A stretch of 17,680 nt of DNA from an uncultured bacterium (lineage in GTDB: Bacteria > Desulfobacterota > Desulfobulbia > Desulfobulbales > Desulfobulbaceae): assembly GCA_903842475.1 (NCBI GenBank), contig CAIMMA010000455.1:1-17680 (forward strand). The letters are read 5' to 3'. Positions 6,422-13,965 of this stretch are shown piece after piece. The translations under genes were made by a program, and so were the position numbers. The notes beneath the pieces were generated by a model that was given only the letters and a program-made list of their open reading frames with translations, had not been told where the DNA came from and made no database searches. Each line of letters starts with the position of its first letter. The stretch's first letter is position 1.

Positions 6422-7840
6422 ATGGCATCCCGGAAAATTGTCTGTCTCGGAGGGGGAAGTCTCTACTTCCCCAGATTGCTGCAGGACGTCGCGCTGGAGG
6501 AGGATCTCGCCGGCTCAGAGGTGGTCCTCTACGACCTCGATCTGGAGAAGGTCGAAATCATGGCGGAGTACGGCCGGCGGCTTGTCCGAGTTGCTGGTGG
6601 GGCGTTGCATATCCGGGCGACCGCCGACCTTGCCGATGCGGTGGAGGGGGCGGATTTTGCCGTATCGTCCATCGGCGGCAGTGGGGCCTCGTTCACCGCC
6701 AACGTCTACGAGTCCCGCTACCACAGCGCGGATATGCATATCCCCGCCAGGTACGGCATTCACCAGGTCATCGGCGATACCTGCGGCCCGGCGGGGCTCA
6801 TGATGGGGTTGCGCTCGATCCCGGCATATATCGCGATCTGCCGCGAGATGGAGAAGCGATGTCCCCGGGTGATCCTGATCAACCATTCCAACCCCATGGC
6901 CGTCTTGATGCGTGCCCTGCACAAGTATACGGCCATAACCTCGATCGGCATTTGTCACGGCGTCCAGACCGGCATGGTGGACGCCGCCAATCTGCTCGGC
7001 GTTCCCCCCGACGAACTGGAGTGCCGCTGGATCGGCACAAATCACTACTACTGGTTTACCCAGATGCGCCACCGCGGCACGGATATGCTGCCTGAGCTGC
7101 TGCGCCGTACCCGAACCTGCACGCCGCCTCCCGGCCATGCACTGAGCAGCGCGCTTTCGGGAGTCTACGGCTACCGGATTGTGTACGCCGACGACGCGCA
7201 TACCCTGGAGTTCTATCCTTTTTGCACCCAGGTGGCGAAACAGGCCGATTTGCCGTACACCCTTGCGGCCTCGGCCAGGGAGCACGGATATGATGCGTCC
7301 AAACCTTTGCCGAAGCCCACTCGGACAACACCCGCCATGCGCCGACAATTCTTGAGTCGATACCAGGCCATCCTTGCGGATATGCAGATGCCTCAGGAGA
7401 AGGATAATTCGGTGACGGGCGAGGGGGTTGCCGCGGTGATCGCCGCCATCGCAACCGGCAGGAGAAGGGTCTGCATCGCAAATATCGCCAACCAGGGGGC
7501 CATCGCCAATCTTCCGGCGACCGCCGAGGTGGAAGTCGAAGCTGTCACCGACTCGGCGGGTGTGCGCCCCGTGGTCATGGGAGAGGCGCCCCCGCTGCTT
7601 AAGGCCCTGCTGGAAAAGAGGTTTGTCTGGCATGAGCTTGTTGCCGATGCCGCTGTGACCGGGGATCGCGCCAAGGCGTTGCAGGCGCTACTCGTTGACG
7701 AGATGGCGATCGTCCCGGAAAAAGCCCAGGCGATGCTTGACGAGTTGCTCAAAGCATCAAAAGATTTGCTGCCGCAGTTCTTTCCGGGAACAGGGAGCGT
7801 CCGAACCTCCGGTCGCAGCATCCGCAGCAAAAAACAATAA
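6422..7840 (+). CDS. Glycoside hydrolase family 4 (alpha-glucosidase/galactosidase type)
   Basis: A 472-residue cytoplasmic enzyme of the NAD+- and Mn2+-dependent GH4 family, which cleaves glycosides by transient oxidation at C3. The N-terminal Rossmann motif is GGGSLYFPRLLQD (from about residue 10). NHSNPM (154-159) is the family asparagine-proline loop. The metal ligands C178 (in GICHG) and H208 (in GTNHYYW) fall almost exactly where the characterised AglA-type enzymes have theirs. DAHTLEFYPF follows in the substrate region. Substrate preference within GH4 cannot be read from sequence; the alpha-glucosidase/galactosidase/galacturonase branch fits better than the phospho-glucosidase branch. 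The start is supported by AAGGTGAG eight bases upstream. No sugar transporter or regulator lies nearby. Confidence 0.9.
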   Translation: MASRKIVCLGGGSLYFPRLLQDVALEEDLAGSEVVLYDLDLEKVEIMAEYGRRLVRVAGGALHIRATADLADAVEGADFAVSSIGGSGASFTANVYESRYHSADMHIPARYGIHQVIGDTCGPAGLMMGLRSIPAYIAICREMEKRCPRVILINHSNPMAVLMRALHKYTAITSIGICHGVQTGMVDAANLLGVPPDELECRWIGTNHYYWFTQMRHRGTDMLPELLRRTRTCTPPPGHALSSALSGVYGYRIVYADDAHTLEFYPFCTQVAKQADLPYTLAASAREHGYDASKPLPKPTRTTPAMRRQFLSRYQAILADMQMPQEKDNSVTGEGVAAVIAAIATGRRRVCIANIANQGAIANLPATAEVEVEAVTDSAGVRPVVMGEAPPLLKALLEKRFVWHELVADAAVTGDRAKALQALLVDEMAIVPEKAQAMLDELLKASKDLLPQFFPGTGSVRTSGRSIRSKKQ

Positions 7841-7903
7841 TTGCGCCGCGCAAGTCAATGCACCGGACCGGAAAGAGCCGCGTTCTTAAAGTGGTCGGCA
7901 CCC

Positions 7904-9439
7904 TTACTTAATACCCGCAAAAGGCCGCATCTCGGTGTCGCAGACGCCGCCCACGTTCACGGTTTTGAACAGTTCGCCGCCCTGGCATTTTTCTCCCCGG
8001 TCCGCAACCCGGCAGGTCACTTCAAGCGGTTTGCCGCTGTTTATCCAGGAGGGGGTTTTTCGATAGCGGCCGATTTTTTCGAATCGGCAGCCGCTCGGAA
8101 TGCCATAGGGCGGGCAACCGGTCGCCGCCTTCAGGGAAACCCGTCTCCCGTCCACGACGAACCCAGGGTAATTGTCAACCATCTTGATGACATCCCCGGT
8201 CGAATCTTCCTGCACGATGAAATTACGGAAAAAATACCCGCCTTCGGTCTGTTGATCCACCTGGATCCGGGTATTGGCAAGCAGGGCGAAGTTGTTGCCC
8301 TTTCTGGCCACCGCCCCTGACACGAACTCGACTCGGTCATGATTGGGAAAGCACTTGCCCATTGCCGGGGCATGATAATAGTGCTTCAGGCTTTTTAGGT
8401 CAGCCAACGAGTTGTTCGGGAAAATAGCTGTAAGGTCTTGGTCGGAGCCAAACAGAATCCGCTGCACATTCCCCAGGTTCTGGGCATACATGCTTTGCAG
8501 TTTGCTGTAATTTCGGCCGCTGGCGCTCTGGTCACCGGCCAGGTCGTCGCGGAGGAAGCAGGAGGTGAGCCCGGAAATCTGGGTCAGGTATTCGTCCCAG
8601 ATGTTGTATTGGGAGACGGCGGTGGCCACGCCTTGGAAATCCCCCGGCGCCTCGCAACCCAACCGTTTGGAACACGCCTCGCGGCCACGGTTGCGAATGG
8701 AGAGCGCGATGATGTCGCGTTCACAAGCGCCGTAGGCGTTGCAGCCGCGCTCCAGATGCCCCTCGAAGATGGCGGTGCGCATGGTGTAATCCAGATGTTT
8801 GGCGCGCTGCAGCGAGTCGCTGGACCAGCGGCTTTGATAGTCGCGGATGAAGCGGCTCCAGGCTCCCTGCAATGCGTTGCGACGTTCGAGCAGACGCTGG
8901 TTGGCACTGCCGCAGTAGGTCGAATTGTGAAAGGTCCGAATGATCTGGTCGAGTTCATCGCCGGGTTTGCCGGCGGCAGCGGCATTGCCTGGCTTAGCCG
9001 GGAGCGGGGGATCGAAGGCGGGCGCTTTACCCATTGCGTACAGGCTGCGGACATCGATGACATTTTTAACGCCGGCGTCGCAATGGTGGTTGGCGACCGT
9101 CAGCGTTTGACGGCTCTTGAGGACGTTTTTGTAGTGTTCCGCCGCCGCGGGGGTGGCGGTGCGAGCATCCACCACGATCTGAAAGCCCACATAGGGAATG
9201 CCCTGGGCGTCGGTGAGCGGCCGCCCGTTGTTGACGATGACACAGGGCACCAGGGAAGAGCCCTGGGCGAGCGTACCGGCCGGCGTTGTCGGGCCTGAGG
9301 TGCGAAAGGAGTCGACGTTGTAATAGGGAATATCGAGGGTGCTGTTGAATCGATACAGGGTCATGACCGGGGTGGCCGGTATGTCCGCCCAGGCGGTCGC
9401 CGCCATGCAGAGGGTGAACAGTAAAAACAGTAGGTTCAT
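7904..9439 (-). CDS. Large cysteine-rich exported protein of unknown family
   Basis: A 511-residue protein with a clear Sec signal peptide (MNLLFLLFTLCMAATAWA, cleavage before DIP). The mature part contains 14 cysteines, an even number, many in short pairs (GCNAYGAC, ACSKRLGC, GCPPYGIPSGC). It is probably a disulfide-bonded periplasmic or secreted protein. An N-terminal region of about 130 residues is strand-rich (LVPCVIV and GFQIVVDA). A linker of P, A, G and K follows (about 150-170), then a helical middle, then a strand-rich C-terminal third. No catalytic motif or known domain is recognised. GGAGG nine bases before the ATG supports the start. It converges with the GH4 gene, 63 bp away. A promoter and a leader hairpin lie upstream (9463-9528). 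Confidence 0.82.
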   Translation of the reverse strand: MNLLFLLFTLCMAATAWADIPATPVMTLYRFNSTLDIPYYNVDSFRTSGPTTPAGTLAQGSSLVPCVIVNNGRPLTDAQGIPYVGFQIVVDARTATPAAAEHYKNVLKSRQTLTVANHHCDAGVKNVIDVRSLYAMGKAPAFDPPLPAKPGNAAAAGKPGDELDQIIRTFHNSTYCGSANQRLLERRNALQGAWSRFIRDYQSRWSSDSLQRAKHLDYTMRTAIFEGHLERGCNAYGACERDIIALSIRNRGREACSKRLGCEAPGDFQGVATAVSQYNIWDEYLTQISGLTSCFLRDDLAGDQSASGRNYSKLQSMYAQNLGNVQRILFGSDQDLTAIFPNNSLADLKSLKHYYHAPAMGKCFPNHDRVEFVSGAVARKGNNFALLANTRIQVDQQTEGGYFFRNFIVQEDSTGDVIKMVDNYPGFVVDGRRVSLKAATGCPPYGIPSGCRFEKIGRYRKTPSWINSGKPLEVTCRVADRGEKCQGGELFKTVNVGGVCDTEMRPFAGIK

Positions 9440-9462
9440 GCCTGGTTTCCTCCCGGTCAGGG

Positions 9463-9487
9463 GCCGGATGATTGGTGGTCATCCGGC
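9463..9487. other. Perfect inverted repeat in the leader of the exported-protein gene
   Basis: GCCGGATGA and TCATCCGGC, nine perfect base pairs around a seven-base loop, end 24 bases before the ATG at 9439. In the minus-strand mRNA it would be a hairpin almost at the 5' end, just ahead of the ribosome-binding site. An mRNA-stabilising hairpin or an operator are both possible. Confidence 0.45.
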
Positions 9488-9499
9488 GATATTTCTGGC

Positions 9500-9528
9500 T
9501 TGATTATGGTTTCTTTGCTGTTTGTCAA
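9500..9528 (-). promoter_or_regulatory. Possible sigma-70 promoter for the exported-protein gene
   Basis: On the minus strand a perfect TTGACA (9523-9528) stands 17 bases before AATCAA (9500-9505), a poor -10. Transcription would start near 9493, at the foot of the leader hairpin. Confidence 0.3.
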
Positions 9529-9584
9529 AGAAGCAAATCAAACGCGAAAAAACCAAAGACCATTACAAAAGCTGGGGGGCGGGG

Positions 9585-9631
9585 GAAAAGAAAAAGGGCT
9601 AATATCTCCATGGTTATAAGATATCAGCCCT
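9585..9631 (-). terminator. Intrinsic terminator of tRNA-Leu
   Basis: In the minus-strand direction AGGGCTGATATCT pairs with AGATATTAGCCCT (13 pairs, one G-U) around an 11-base loop, followed directly by TTTTTCTTTTC. The stem arms are 9595-9607 and 9619-9631. It begins 11 bases after the tRNA 3' end. Confidence 0.88.
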
Positions 9632-9642
9632 GTTCTTTTCCT

Positions 9643-9728
9643 TGGTACCCGGAACGAGAATCGAACTCGTACAGCCAGAGGCCGAGGGATTTTAAGTCCC
9701 TTGCGTCTACCAGTTCCGCCATCCGGGC
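9643..9728 (-). tRNA. tRNA-Leu, anticodon UAA
   Basis: An 86-base cloverleaf including an encoded CCA. The acceptor arms are GCCCGGA and TCCGGGT (first pair G-U). The D-loop carries GGAACTGGTAGACGC. The anticodon arm is AGGGA-CTTAAAA-TCCCT with TAA in the middle. A long class II variable arm (CGGCCTCTGGCTG) is typical of leucine tRNA, and a T-arm with GTTCGATTC follows. The discriminator base is A. It has its own promoter and terminator, so it is a single-gene unit. Confidence 0.96.
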
Positions 9729-9738
9729 ATGTCGGCCA

Positions 9739-9767
9739 TTTATACACCCCCTGTTTTGCTTTGTCAA
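9739..9767 (-). promoter_or_regulatory. Promoter of tRNA-Leu
   Basis: On the minus strand TTGACA (9762-9767), a 17-base spacer and TATAAA (9739-9744) give a near-consensus sigma-70 promoter. The predicted start is about 9732, a few bases before the mature tRNA at 9728. Confidence 0.82.
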
Positions 9768-9888
9768 ACAGCAATTAGGGTAAAGCCTTTGAAGTTACAG
9801 CAGGTTAACAGTGGCGCTCATCCCTGCGGATGTGCTATGCTGCGGCCGTGTGTACAAGGGGTTTATTTCATGGTTCCGACGGGATAAG

Positions 9889-10875
9889 ATGCGGAAAGTC
9901 ATAATCATAGCCATTATTTTCATAGCGCTGCTGCTCGTGGGCACCTTCGGGTACATGTACTTCGAGAGCATGGGATTCTGGATGGGGATGTACCTGACCA
10001 TTATCACCGTGTTCACCGTGGGCTATGGCGATTTCGTGCCCGTTCACCCCTCGGGCCGGATCTTTACCGTTTTTTTGGTGTTCACCAGCGTCAGCTTTGT
10101 AATGTACACCTTCAGCAAGATCACCGAAACCATGATTGAAGGTGAATTGCGCGGATTATACAAGAGGAGAAAAATGATTCGACAGATAGGCCGGTTACGG
10201 GATCATTACATTGTCTGCGGTTTTGGCAGGATCGGCAAGGAAATCTGCAAGATTCTGCAGGAACACCAGCGTCCTTTGCTGGTGATCGAGAAGGATGTCG
10301 ATGAGATCAAGGCTATTGAGGAGTTGCAGTACCTGCAACTGCAGGGGGATGCGGCGGCCGACGAGGTGCTCATCAATGCCGGGATCGAGCATGCCCGAGG
10401 GCTGGTTTCGGTGGTGGCCTCCGATGCCGACAACCTCTATATTACCCTGACTGCCCGGGGGCTGAATCCCAATCTCTATATCATGACCCGGTCAAGCGGC
10501 GGTCCCGGGGTGCAGACCAAGCTCAAGCGGGCCGGAGCTACCAAGGTGATCTCGCCCTACTCAATCGGCGCCCGGCGCATGGCGCATCTGATCGTCCGGC
10601 CGACGGTCACCGATTTTATCGACCTGACCATGCGGGCCGGTGAACTCGATCTGATTATGGAAGAGCTGCATGTCAGTGCCAGCTCCCACCTCAACGGCAA
10701 GAATCTGATCGAATCGGAGATCAGGAAGAATTACGACGTCATCGTGGTGGCGATCAAGCGTCAGGACGGCACCATGCTGTTCAATCCCAAGTCGGAAACC
10801 CGGATCATGGCCAGCGATATTCTCATTGTGCTCGGAGCCAGCGAGCATATCGTCGGGCTCGGCAAGGAGATGTGA
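9889..10875 (+). CDS. Two-helix potassium channel with RCK (TrkA) domain, MthK-like
   Basis: A 328-residue inner-membrane protein. TM1 spans about 4-24, the pore helix leads to the K+ filter TVGYGD (43-48), and TM2 spans about 57-75. An RCK/TrkA-N Rossmann domain starts at YIVCGFGRIG (108-116) and continues with IEKD and QGDAAADEVL. A TrkA-C-type domain occupies the last 90 residues or so. The layout is that of ligand-gated MthK-type channels, which assemble as tetramers with an octameric gating ring. The frame is open back to a GTG at 9811 with other GTG starts between, so up to 26 extra residues are possible; the ATG at 9889 puts the first helix at the N-terminus as in relatives. It ends only 22 bases from the convergent YbeY-PdxJ frame, with no terminator between them. 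Confidence 0.92.
   Translation: MRKVIIIAIIFIALLLVGTFGYMYFESMGFWMGMYLTIITVFTVGYGDFVPVHPSGRIFTVFLVFTSVSFVMYTFSKITETMIEGELRGLYKRRKMIRQIGRLRDHYIVCGFGRIGKEICKILQEHQRPLLVIEKDVDEIKAIEELQYLQLQGDAAADEVLINAGIEHARGLVSVVASDADNLYITLTARGLNPNLYIMTRSSGGPGVQTKLKRAGATKVISPYSIGARRMAHLIVRPTVTDFIDLTMRAGELDLIMEELHVSASSHLNGKNLIESEIRKNYDVIVVAIKRQDGTMLFNPKSETRIMASDILIVLGASEHIVGLGKEM
10164..10176 (+). promoter_or_regulatory. Internal ribosome-binding site and ATG between pore and RCK domain
   Basis: GAGGAG at 10164-10169 stands four bases before an in-frame ATG at 10174 (residue 96 of the channel), right at the linker between the second membrane helix and the RCK domain. Initiation there would give a soluble RCK protein of 233 residues. 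In MthK a separate RCK subunit is known to be made from an internal methionine at the equivalent place. Confidence 0.5.
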
Positions 10876-10897
10876 TGTGCCAAGCGATTGCAGGGGC

Positions 10898-11617
10898 TCA
10901 GGCCGGCCGCACGACCGCCAGCATTTCCCGGACCGCCTGGTCGATGCCCACCAGGACCGCCCGGCTGATAATCGCGTGGCCGATGCTCAGTTCCTCGATG
11001 AAGGGCAGGTCGGCGATCGGGCCGGCATTGCGATAATCGAGCCCGTGGCCGGCATTCACCCGCAGGCCCGATTCGTACGCCAGTTCGGCTGACTGTTCAA
11101 TCAGGCGGAACTCCTGTTCCTGGAGGTCCATGGTGCGGGCCTCGCAATAGCGGCCGGTGTGGAGCTCGACAAAGGTGGCGCCGGCATCGAGGGCGGCTTG
11201 AATCTGGGTGACATCGGGATCGATGAAGATCGAGACCGGAATCCCCGCCTTGGTCATTTTCTCAATGGCTTTCCGTATTTTTTTATCATTTCCCAGGATG
11301 TCCAACCCACCCTCGGTGGTCAGTTCCTTGCGCTTTTCCGGCACCAGCGTCACCATGTCCGGGACTATTTCCAAGGCGATGTCGATAATTTCCTGGCACA
11401 CGGCCATTTCCAGATTGAGCTTGGTCTTGACCGTCTGGCGCAGGATGCGCACGTCCCGGTCCTGGATATGGCGCCGGTCTTCGCGGAGATGGACGACAAT
11501 GCCGTCGGCTCCAGCCAGTTCGCAGAGGGAGGCGGCCAGTACCGGGTCGGGCTCGACACCGCCCCGGGCCTGTCGGACAGTGGCAACATGGTCAACATTG
11601 ATGGCGAGGTAGGGCAT
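10898..11617 (-). CDS. pdxJ: Pyridoxine 5'-phosphate synthase PdxJ, from the internal start
   Basis: A 239-residue TIM-barrel enzyme of the DXP-dependent vitamin B6 pathway, which condenses 1-deoxyxylulose 5-phosphate with 3-amino-2-oxopropyl phosphate. Family blocks are complete: NVDHVATVRQARGG at the N-terminus, catalytic H43 in VHLREDRRHI, E70 in NLEMA, FVELHTGRY, and the NAGHGLDYRN phosphate region. Its length equals that of stand-alone PdxJ (about 240). AAGGAG at 11625-11630 stands seven bases before the ATG at 11617, an ideal ribosome-binding site. The upstream YbeY frame runs into it without a stop, so this start is the alternative to the fused product. It is the last gene of the operon. 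Confidence 0.85.
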   Translation of the reverse strand: MPYLAINVDHVATVRQARGGVEPDPVLAASLCELAGADGIVVHLREDRRHIQDRDVRILRQTVKTKLNLEMAVCQEIIDIALEIVPDMVTLVPEKRKELTTEGGLDILGNDKKIRKAIEKMTKAGIPVSIFIDPDVTQIQAALDAGATFVELHTGRYCEARTMDLQEQEFRLIEQSAELAYESGLRVNAGHGLDYRNAGPIADLPFIEELSIGHAIISRAVLVGIDQAVREMLAVVRPA

Positions 11618-12076
11618 ATTGGCACTCCTTGATGTTTGTACGTGCTGGAACAGTTCTTTTTCAAAATCCCACATCCGCAGGGCTTCCTCTTCCGAGCGCT
11701 CATGGTCGTAACCGGTCAAATGGAGCAGGCCGTGGATGATCAGCTCGAGCAGGCGGTGGTGCAGCGTGCACCCCTGGTCAACGGCCTCGCGTTTGGCGGT
11801 GTCGACACTGATGAGCACATCGCCCAGCTCCGCCTCCGGAATCACAAAGCCGTCATCGGTCTGGCTCGCCGGGAAACTGAGCACGTTGGTCGGCCCCTGC
11901 TTCTTGCGGTAGAGCGCATTATACCCCGCCATTTCCGCATCTCCCATCAGGACAATGCTGACTTCGGCCGCTTCCAGATGGAGCAGCTGCAGTAACCGGT
12001 CGCTACGCTGCTTGAGCAGGTTGCGGTTGATGGGGTATTGGGCGATGTCGGCGGTATAGCTCCACTGGATCGTCAT
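10898..12076 (-). CDS. ybeY-pdxJ: YbeY-PdxJ fused reading frame (rRNA-processing endonuclease plus pyridoxine 5'-phosphate synthase)
   Basis: A single frame of 392 codons. Residues 1-153 are a full-length YbeY, the metal-dependent RNase of 16S rRNA maturation, with the zinc-binding H-x3-H-x5-H at H115, H119 and H125 (HGLLHLTGYDH). Residues 154-392 are a full-length PdxJ, which makes pyridoxine 5'-phosphate. No stop codon separates them; the join reads QHVQTSRSAN-MPYLAINV. The ATG at 12076 is one base after the PhoH stop, with GGAG upstream, so translation is probably coupled to phoH. Upstream in-frame codons back to 12211 lie inside phoH and are not used. A strong internal Shine-Dalgarno lies before the PdxJ methionine, so both a fusion and free PdxJ could be made. 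A single base error hiding a YbeY stop cannot be excluded. Confidence 0.88.
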   Translation of the reverse strand: MTIQWSYTADIAQYPINRNLLKQRSDRLLQLLHLEAAEVSIVLMGDAEMAGYNALYRKKQGPTNVLSFPASQTDDGFVIPEAELGDVLISVDTAKREAVDQGCTLHHRLLELIIHGLLHLTGYDHERSEEEALRMWDFEKELFQHVQTSRSANMPYLAINVDHVATVRQARGGVEPDPVLAASLCELAGADGIVVHLREDRRHIQDRDVRILRQTVKTKLNLEMAVCQEIIDIALEIVPDMVTLVPEKRKELTTEGGLDILGNDKKIRKAIEKMTKAGIPVSIFIDPDVTQIQAALDAGATFVELHTGRYCEARTMDLQEQEFRLIEQSAELAYESGLRVNAGHGLDYRNAGPIADLPFIEELSIGHAIISRAVLVGIDQAVREMLAVVRPA

Positions 12077-12077
12077 T

Positions 12078-13100
12078 TCAGGACTTCTCCTGGTCTTCGT
12101 CGATTCGCCGGGTGGCACGTCGGGTTGCATCCTGCTGCTCGTAGGCCTGGATGATCTCCTGGACCAGGGGGTGCCGGACCACGTCGGACTTGGAAAAATG
12201 ATTGAAAGCAATCCCTTTGATCCCCCCCAGGATGCGTTCGGCCTGGATCAGCCCGGATTTTTGGCTGCCGGGCAGGTCGATCTGGGTGACGTCGCCGGTG
12301 ATCACCGCCTGACTGTCGAAGCCGATGCGGGTGAGGAACATTTTCATCTGTTCCCTGGTGGTGTTCTGGGCTTCGTCGAGGATAATGAAGGCGTTGTTGA
12401 GCGTCCGGCCGCGCATGAAGGCCAGCGGTGCAACCTCGATCACGCCGCGCTCGGTGAGGTCGAGGGTTTTTTCCTGGCCGAGCATCTCGTTGATGGCGTC
12501 GGTGAGCGGCCGCAGGTAGGGATCGACTTTCTGGGCCAGATCGCCGGGCAGGAAGCCGAGCTTTTCCCCGGCCTCCACCGCCGGCCGGGTGAGGATGATC
12601 TTGGCAACCTGTTCCCGGGAGAGGGCGGAAACCGCCATGGCCACGGCCAGGTAGGTCTTGCCGGTGCCGGCCGGGCCGATACCGAAGACGATGTCGTTAT
12701 CCCGGATCGCTTCGATGTATCGTTTCTGGTTGACCGATTTCGGCGAAATTACCCGTTTGCGGGAGGTGATGCAGACCTTGTCGAGAAAGATTTCCTCCAG
12801 GCTGGCCTGGGGGGAAGACTCGAGAATCTTGACCCCGAAGGCGATATCCTGGCTGAACACCGGATACCCCTTGAGCAGCAGCCCGTACATCTGCCGTAGG
12901 GTGGAGGCGGCCAGATCCACTGCGTGGGTCCGACCGCTGATTTGCAGGTTGTTGCCGCGGGCCTTGATCGCCACCCCGGTGGCCTGTTCGACGGTGACCA
13001 GATTACGGCCCAATTCGCCGAAGAGTTGCTGGGCAATACTGTTGTCGGCGAAATCAAGCTCTTTGACGGTCTCGGCATTGAGGGCGGCGGAGGGCTTCAC
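12078..13100 (-). CDS. phoH: PhoH family ATPase
   Basis: A 340-residue protein of the PhoH (PhoL/YbeZ) family. An N-terminal KH-like region occupies about 30-80 (TGVAIKARGNNLQISG). The ATPase has Walker A GPAGTGKT (142-149), the TRPAVEAGEKLGFLPGD block, Walker B IILDEAQNT with D242-E243, and a sensor region VITGDVTQIDLP. PhoH proteins are RNA-linked NTPases that work with YbeY in rRNA and ribosome quality control, and here phoH lies directly before ybeY, one base apart. The start is a GTG one base after the stop of the DsbA-like gene, with GGAG nine bases upstream. No later methionine fits the family N-terminus. Confidence 0.95.
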   Translation of the reverse strand: MKPSAALNAETVKELDFADNSIAQQLFGELGRNLVTVEQATGVAIKARGNNLQISGRTHAVDLAASTLRQMYGLLLKGYPVFSQDIAFGVKILESSPQASLEEIFLDKVCITSRKRVISPKSVNQKRYIEAIRDNDIVFGIGPAGTGKTYLAVAMAVSALSREQVAKIILTRPAVEAGEKLGFLPGDLAQKVDPYLRPLTDAINEMLGQEKTLDLTERGVIEVAPLAFMRGRTLNNAFIILDEAQNTTREQMKMFLTRIGFDSQAVITGDVTQIDLPGSQKSGLIQAERILGGIKGIAFNHFSKSDVVRHPLVQEIIQAYEQQDATRRATRRIDEDQEKS

Positions 13101-13101
13101 C

Positions 13102-13965
13102 TCACTTGGCTCCGCCGGCCGGCAGGGCCTCGTCGACCATGGTCTGGAGTGCGGTCAAGCTGCGATCCCGCACCGGTCGTCCATTGACAAACAACGAGGG
13201 GGTGGAGGTGACGTCGGCCTGCTGGGCGTCGGTCTTGTCCTTGGCCAGCTGCATCTGGGTTTCCGGGCTGACCAGGTCGGCTTTGAATTTCTCCATGTTT
13301 AACCCGACTTTCTGGGCGGTTTCGTTGATCACGTTCGGGGACCAGGCGGTGGTTTGGAAGAGGGCGTCGTGCATCTGCCAGAATTTTCCTTGTTTCTGGC
13401 CGGCGATCGCTGCCAGGGCCGCCGGTTCGGCTTGTTGATGCATGGGGAGCGGCAGGTGTTTGAAGACGATGCGCAGCTTGTCTTTGTTGGTGTCGAGCAA
13501 TTGTTTCAGCACCGGTTCAAGCTTGCCGCACCAGGGGCACTCGAAATCGGAGAACACGATTATGGTCACCGGTGCATCGGTTTTACCCTGGATCGGCGCT
13601 CCGGTGATATCGATCTTCTGGTTGAAGCTGATGTCGATGGCGGTGTAGGTATTGTTTTTGCCGTTGATCAGGTAGAGCATCTCGCCCCTGGGGGCAATGT
13701 CGATACCGCTGGTATTGGCATCCACCGGCAGGTCAGCCAATTTTTTACCGTCCGGTGCGAAAATATGGACCTTGGCATCCGCACCGAGGATGAAGACCTT
13801 CTTGTTGTCCAGCGATTGGGCGATATCCAAGGGCTGGACAGGCAGGGGCCAACTGTTCTGCACTGACCAGTTGAGGTCGCCCGAGGTGTTGTTTTTCTTT
13901 AATTCCAGGGCATGGGCGGTCAACGGCAGGAGCAGCAGGGCGGAGAACAGGATTTTTTTCAGCAT
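13102..13965 (-). CDS. Periplasmic DsbA-like thiol:disulfide protein with an N-terminal repeat domain
   Basis: A 287-residue exported protein. The signal peptide MLKKILFSALLLLPLTAHA is cleaved before LELKK. Residues 45-120 hold two propeller-like strand repeats (KVFILGADAKVHIFAPDG and GEMLYLINGKNNTYTAID). A DsbA/DsbG-type thioredoxin domain follows from about 130, with active site C143-P-W-C146 in DFECPWCGKLEP and the cis-proline at TSTPSLFVNG (P256). It would oxidise or isomerise periplasmic disulfides. The start at 13965 is set by the signal peptide; the frame is open to 14229 but the extra part is not protein-like. It is the first gene of the operon with phoH and ybeY-pdxJ. The exported cysteine-rich protein at 7904-9439 is the kind of substrate it could act on. 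Confidence 0.88.
   Translation of the reverse strand: MLKKILFSALLLLPLTAHALELKKNNTSGDLNWSVQNSWPLPVQPLDIAQSLDNKKVFILGADAKVHIFAPDGKKLADLPVDANTSGIDIAPRGEMLYLINGKNNTYTAIDISFNQKIDITGAPIQGKTDAPVTIIVFSDFECPWCGKLEPVLKQLLDTNKDKLRIVFKHLPLPMHQQAEPAALAAIAGQKQGKFWQMHDALFQTTAWSPNVINETAQKVGLNMEKFKADLVSPETQMQLAKDKTDAQQADVTSTPSLFVNGRPVRDRSLTALQTMVDEALPAGGAK

Noticed and set aside
6220..6423. 67-codon minus-strand frame between the transglutaminase-like and GH4 genes
   Set aside because: No Shine-Dalgarno or recognisable features, and it overlaps the GH4 ribosome-binding site.
6515..7633. Minus-strand open frame of 372 codons opposite the GH4 gene
   Set aside because: It mirrors a gene whose cofactor and metal motifs are intact.
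8438..9298. Plus-strand open frame of 286 codons opposite the exported protein
   Set aside because: The minus-strand frame has a signal peptide, ribosome-binding site and patterned cysteines; the plus-strand frame has none of these.
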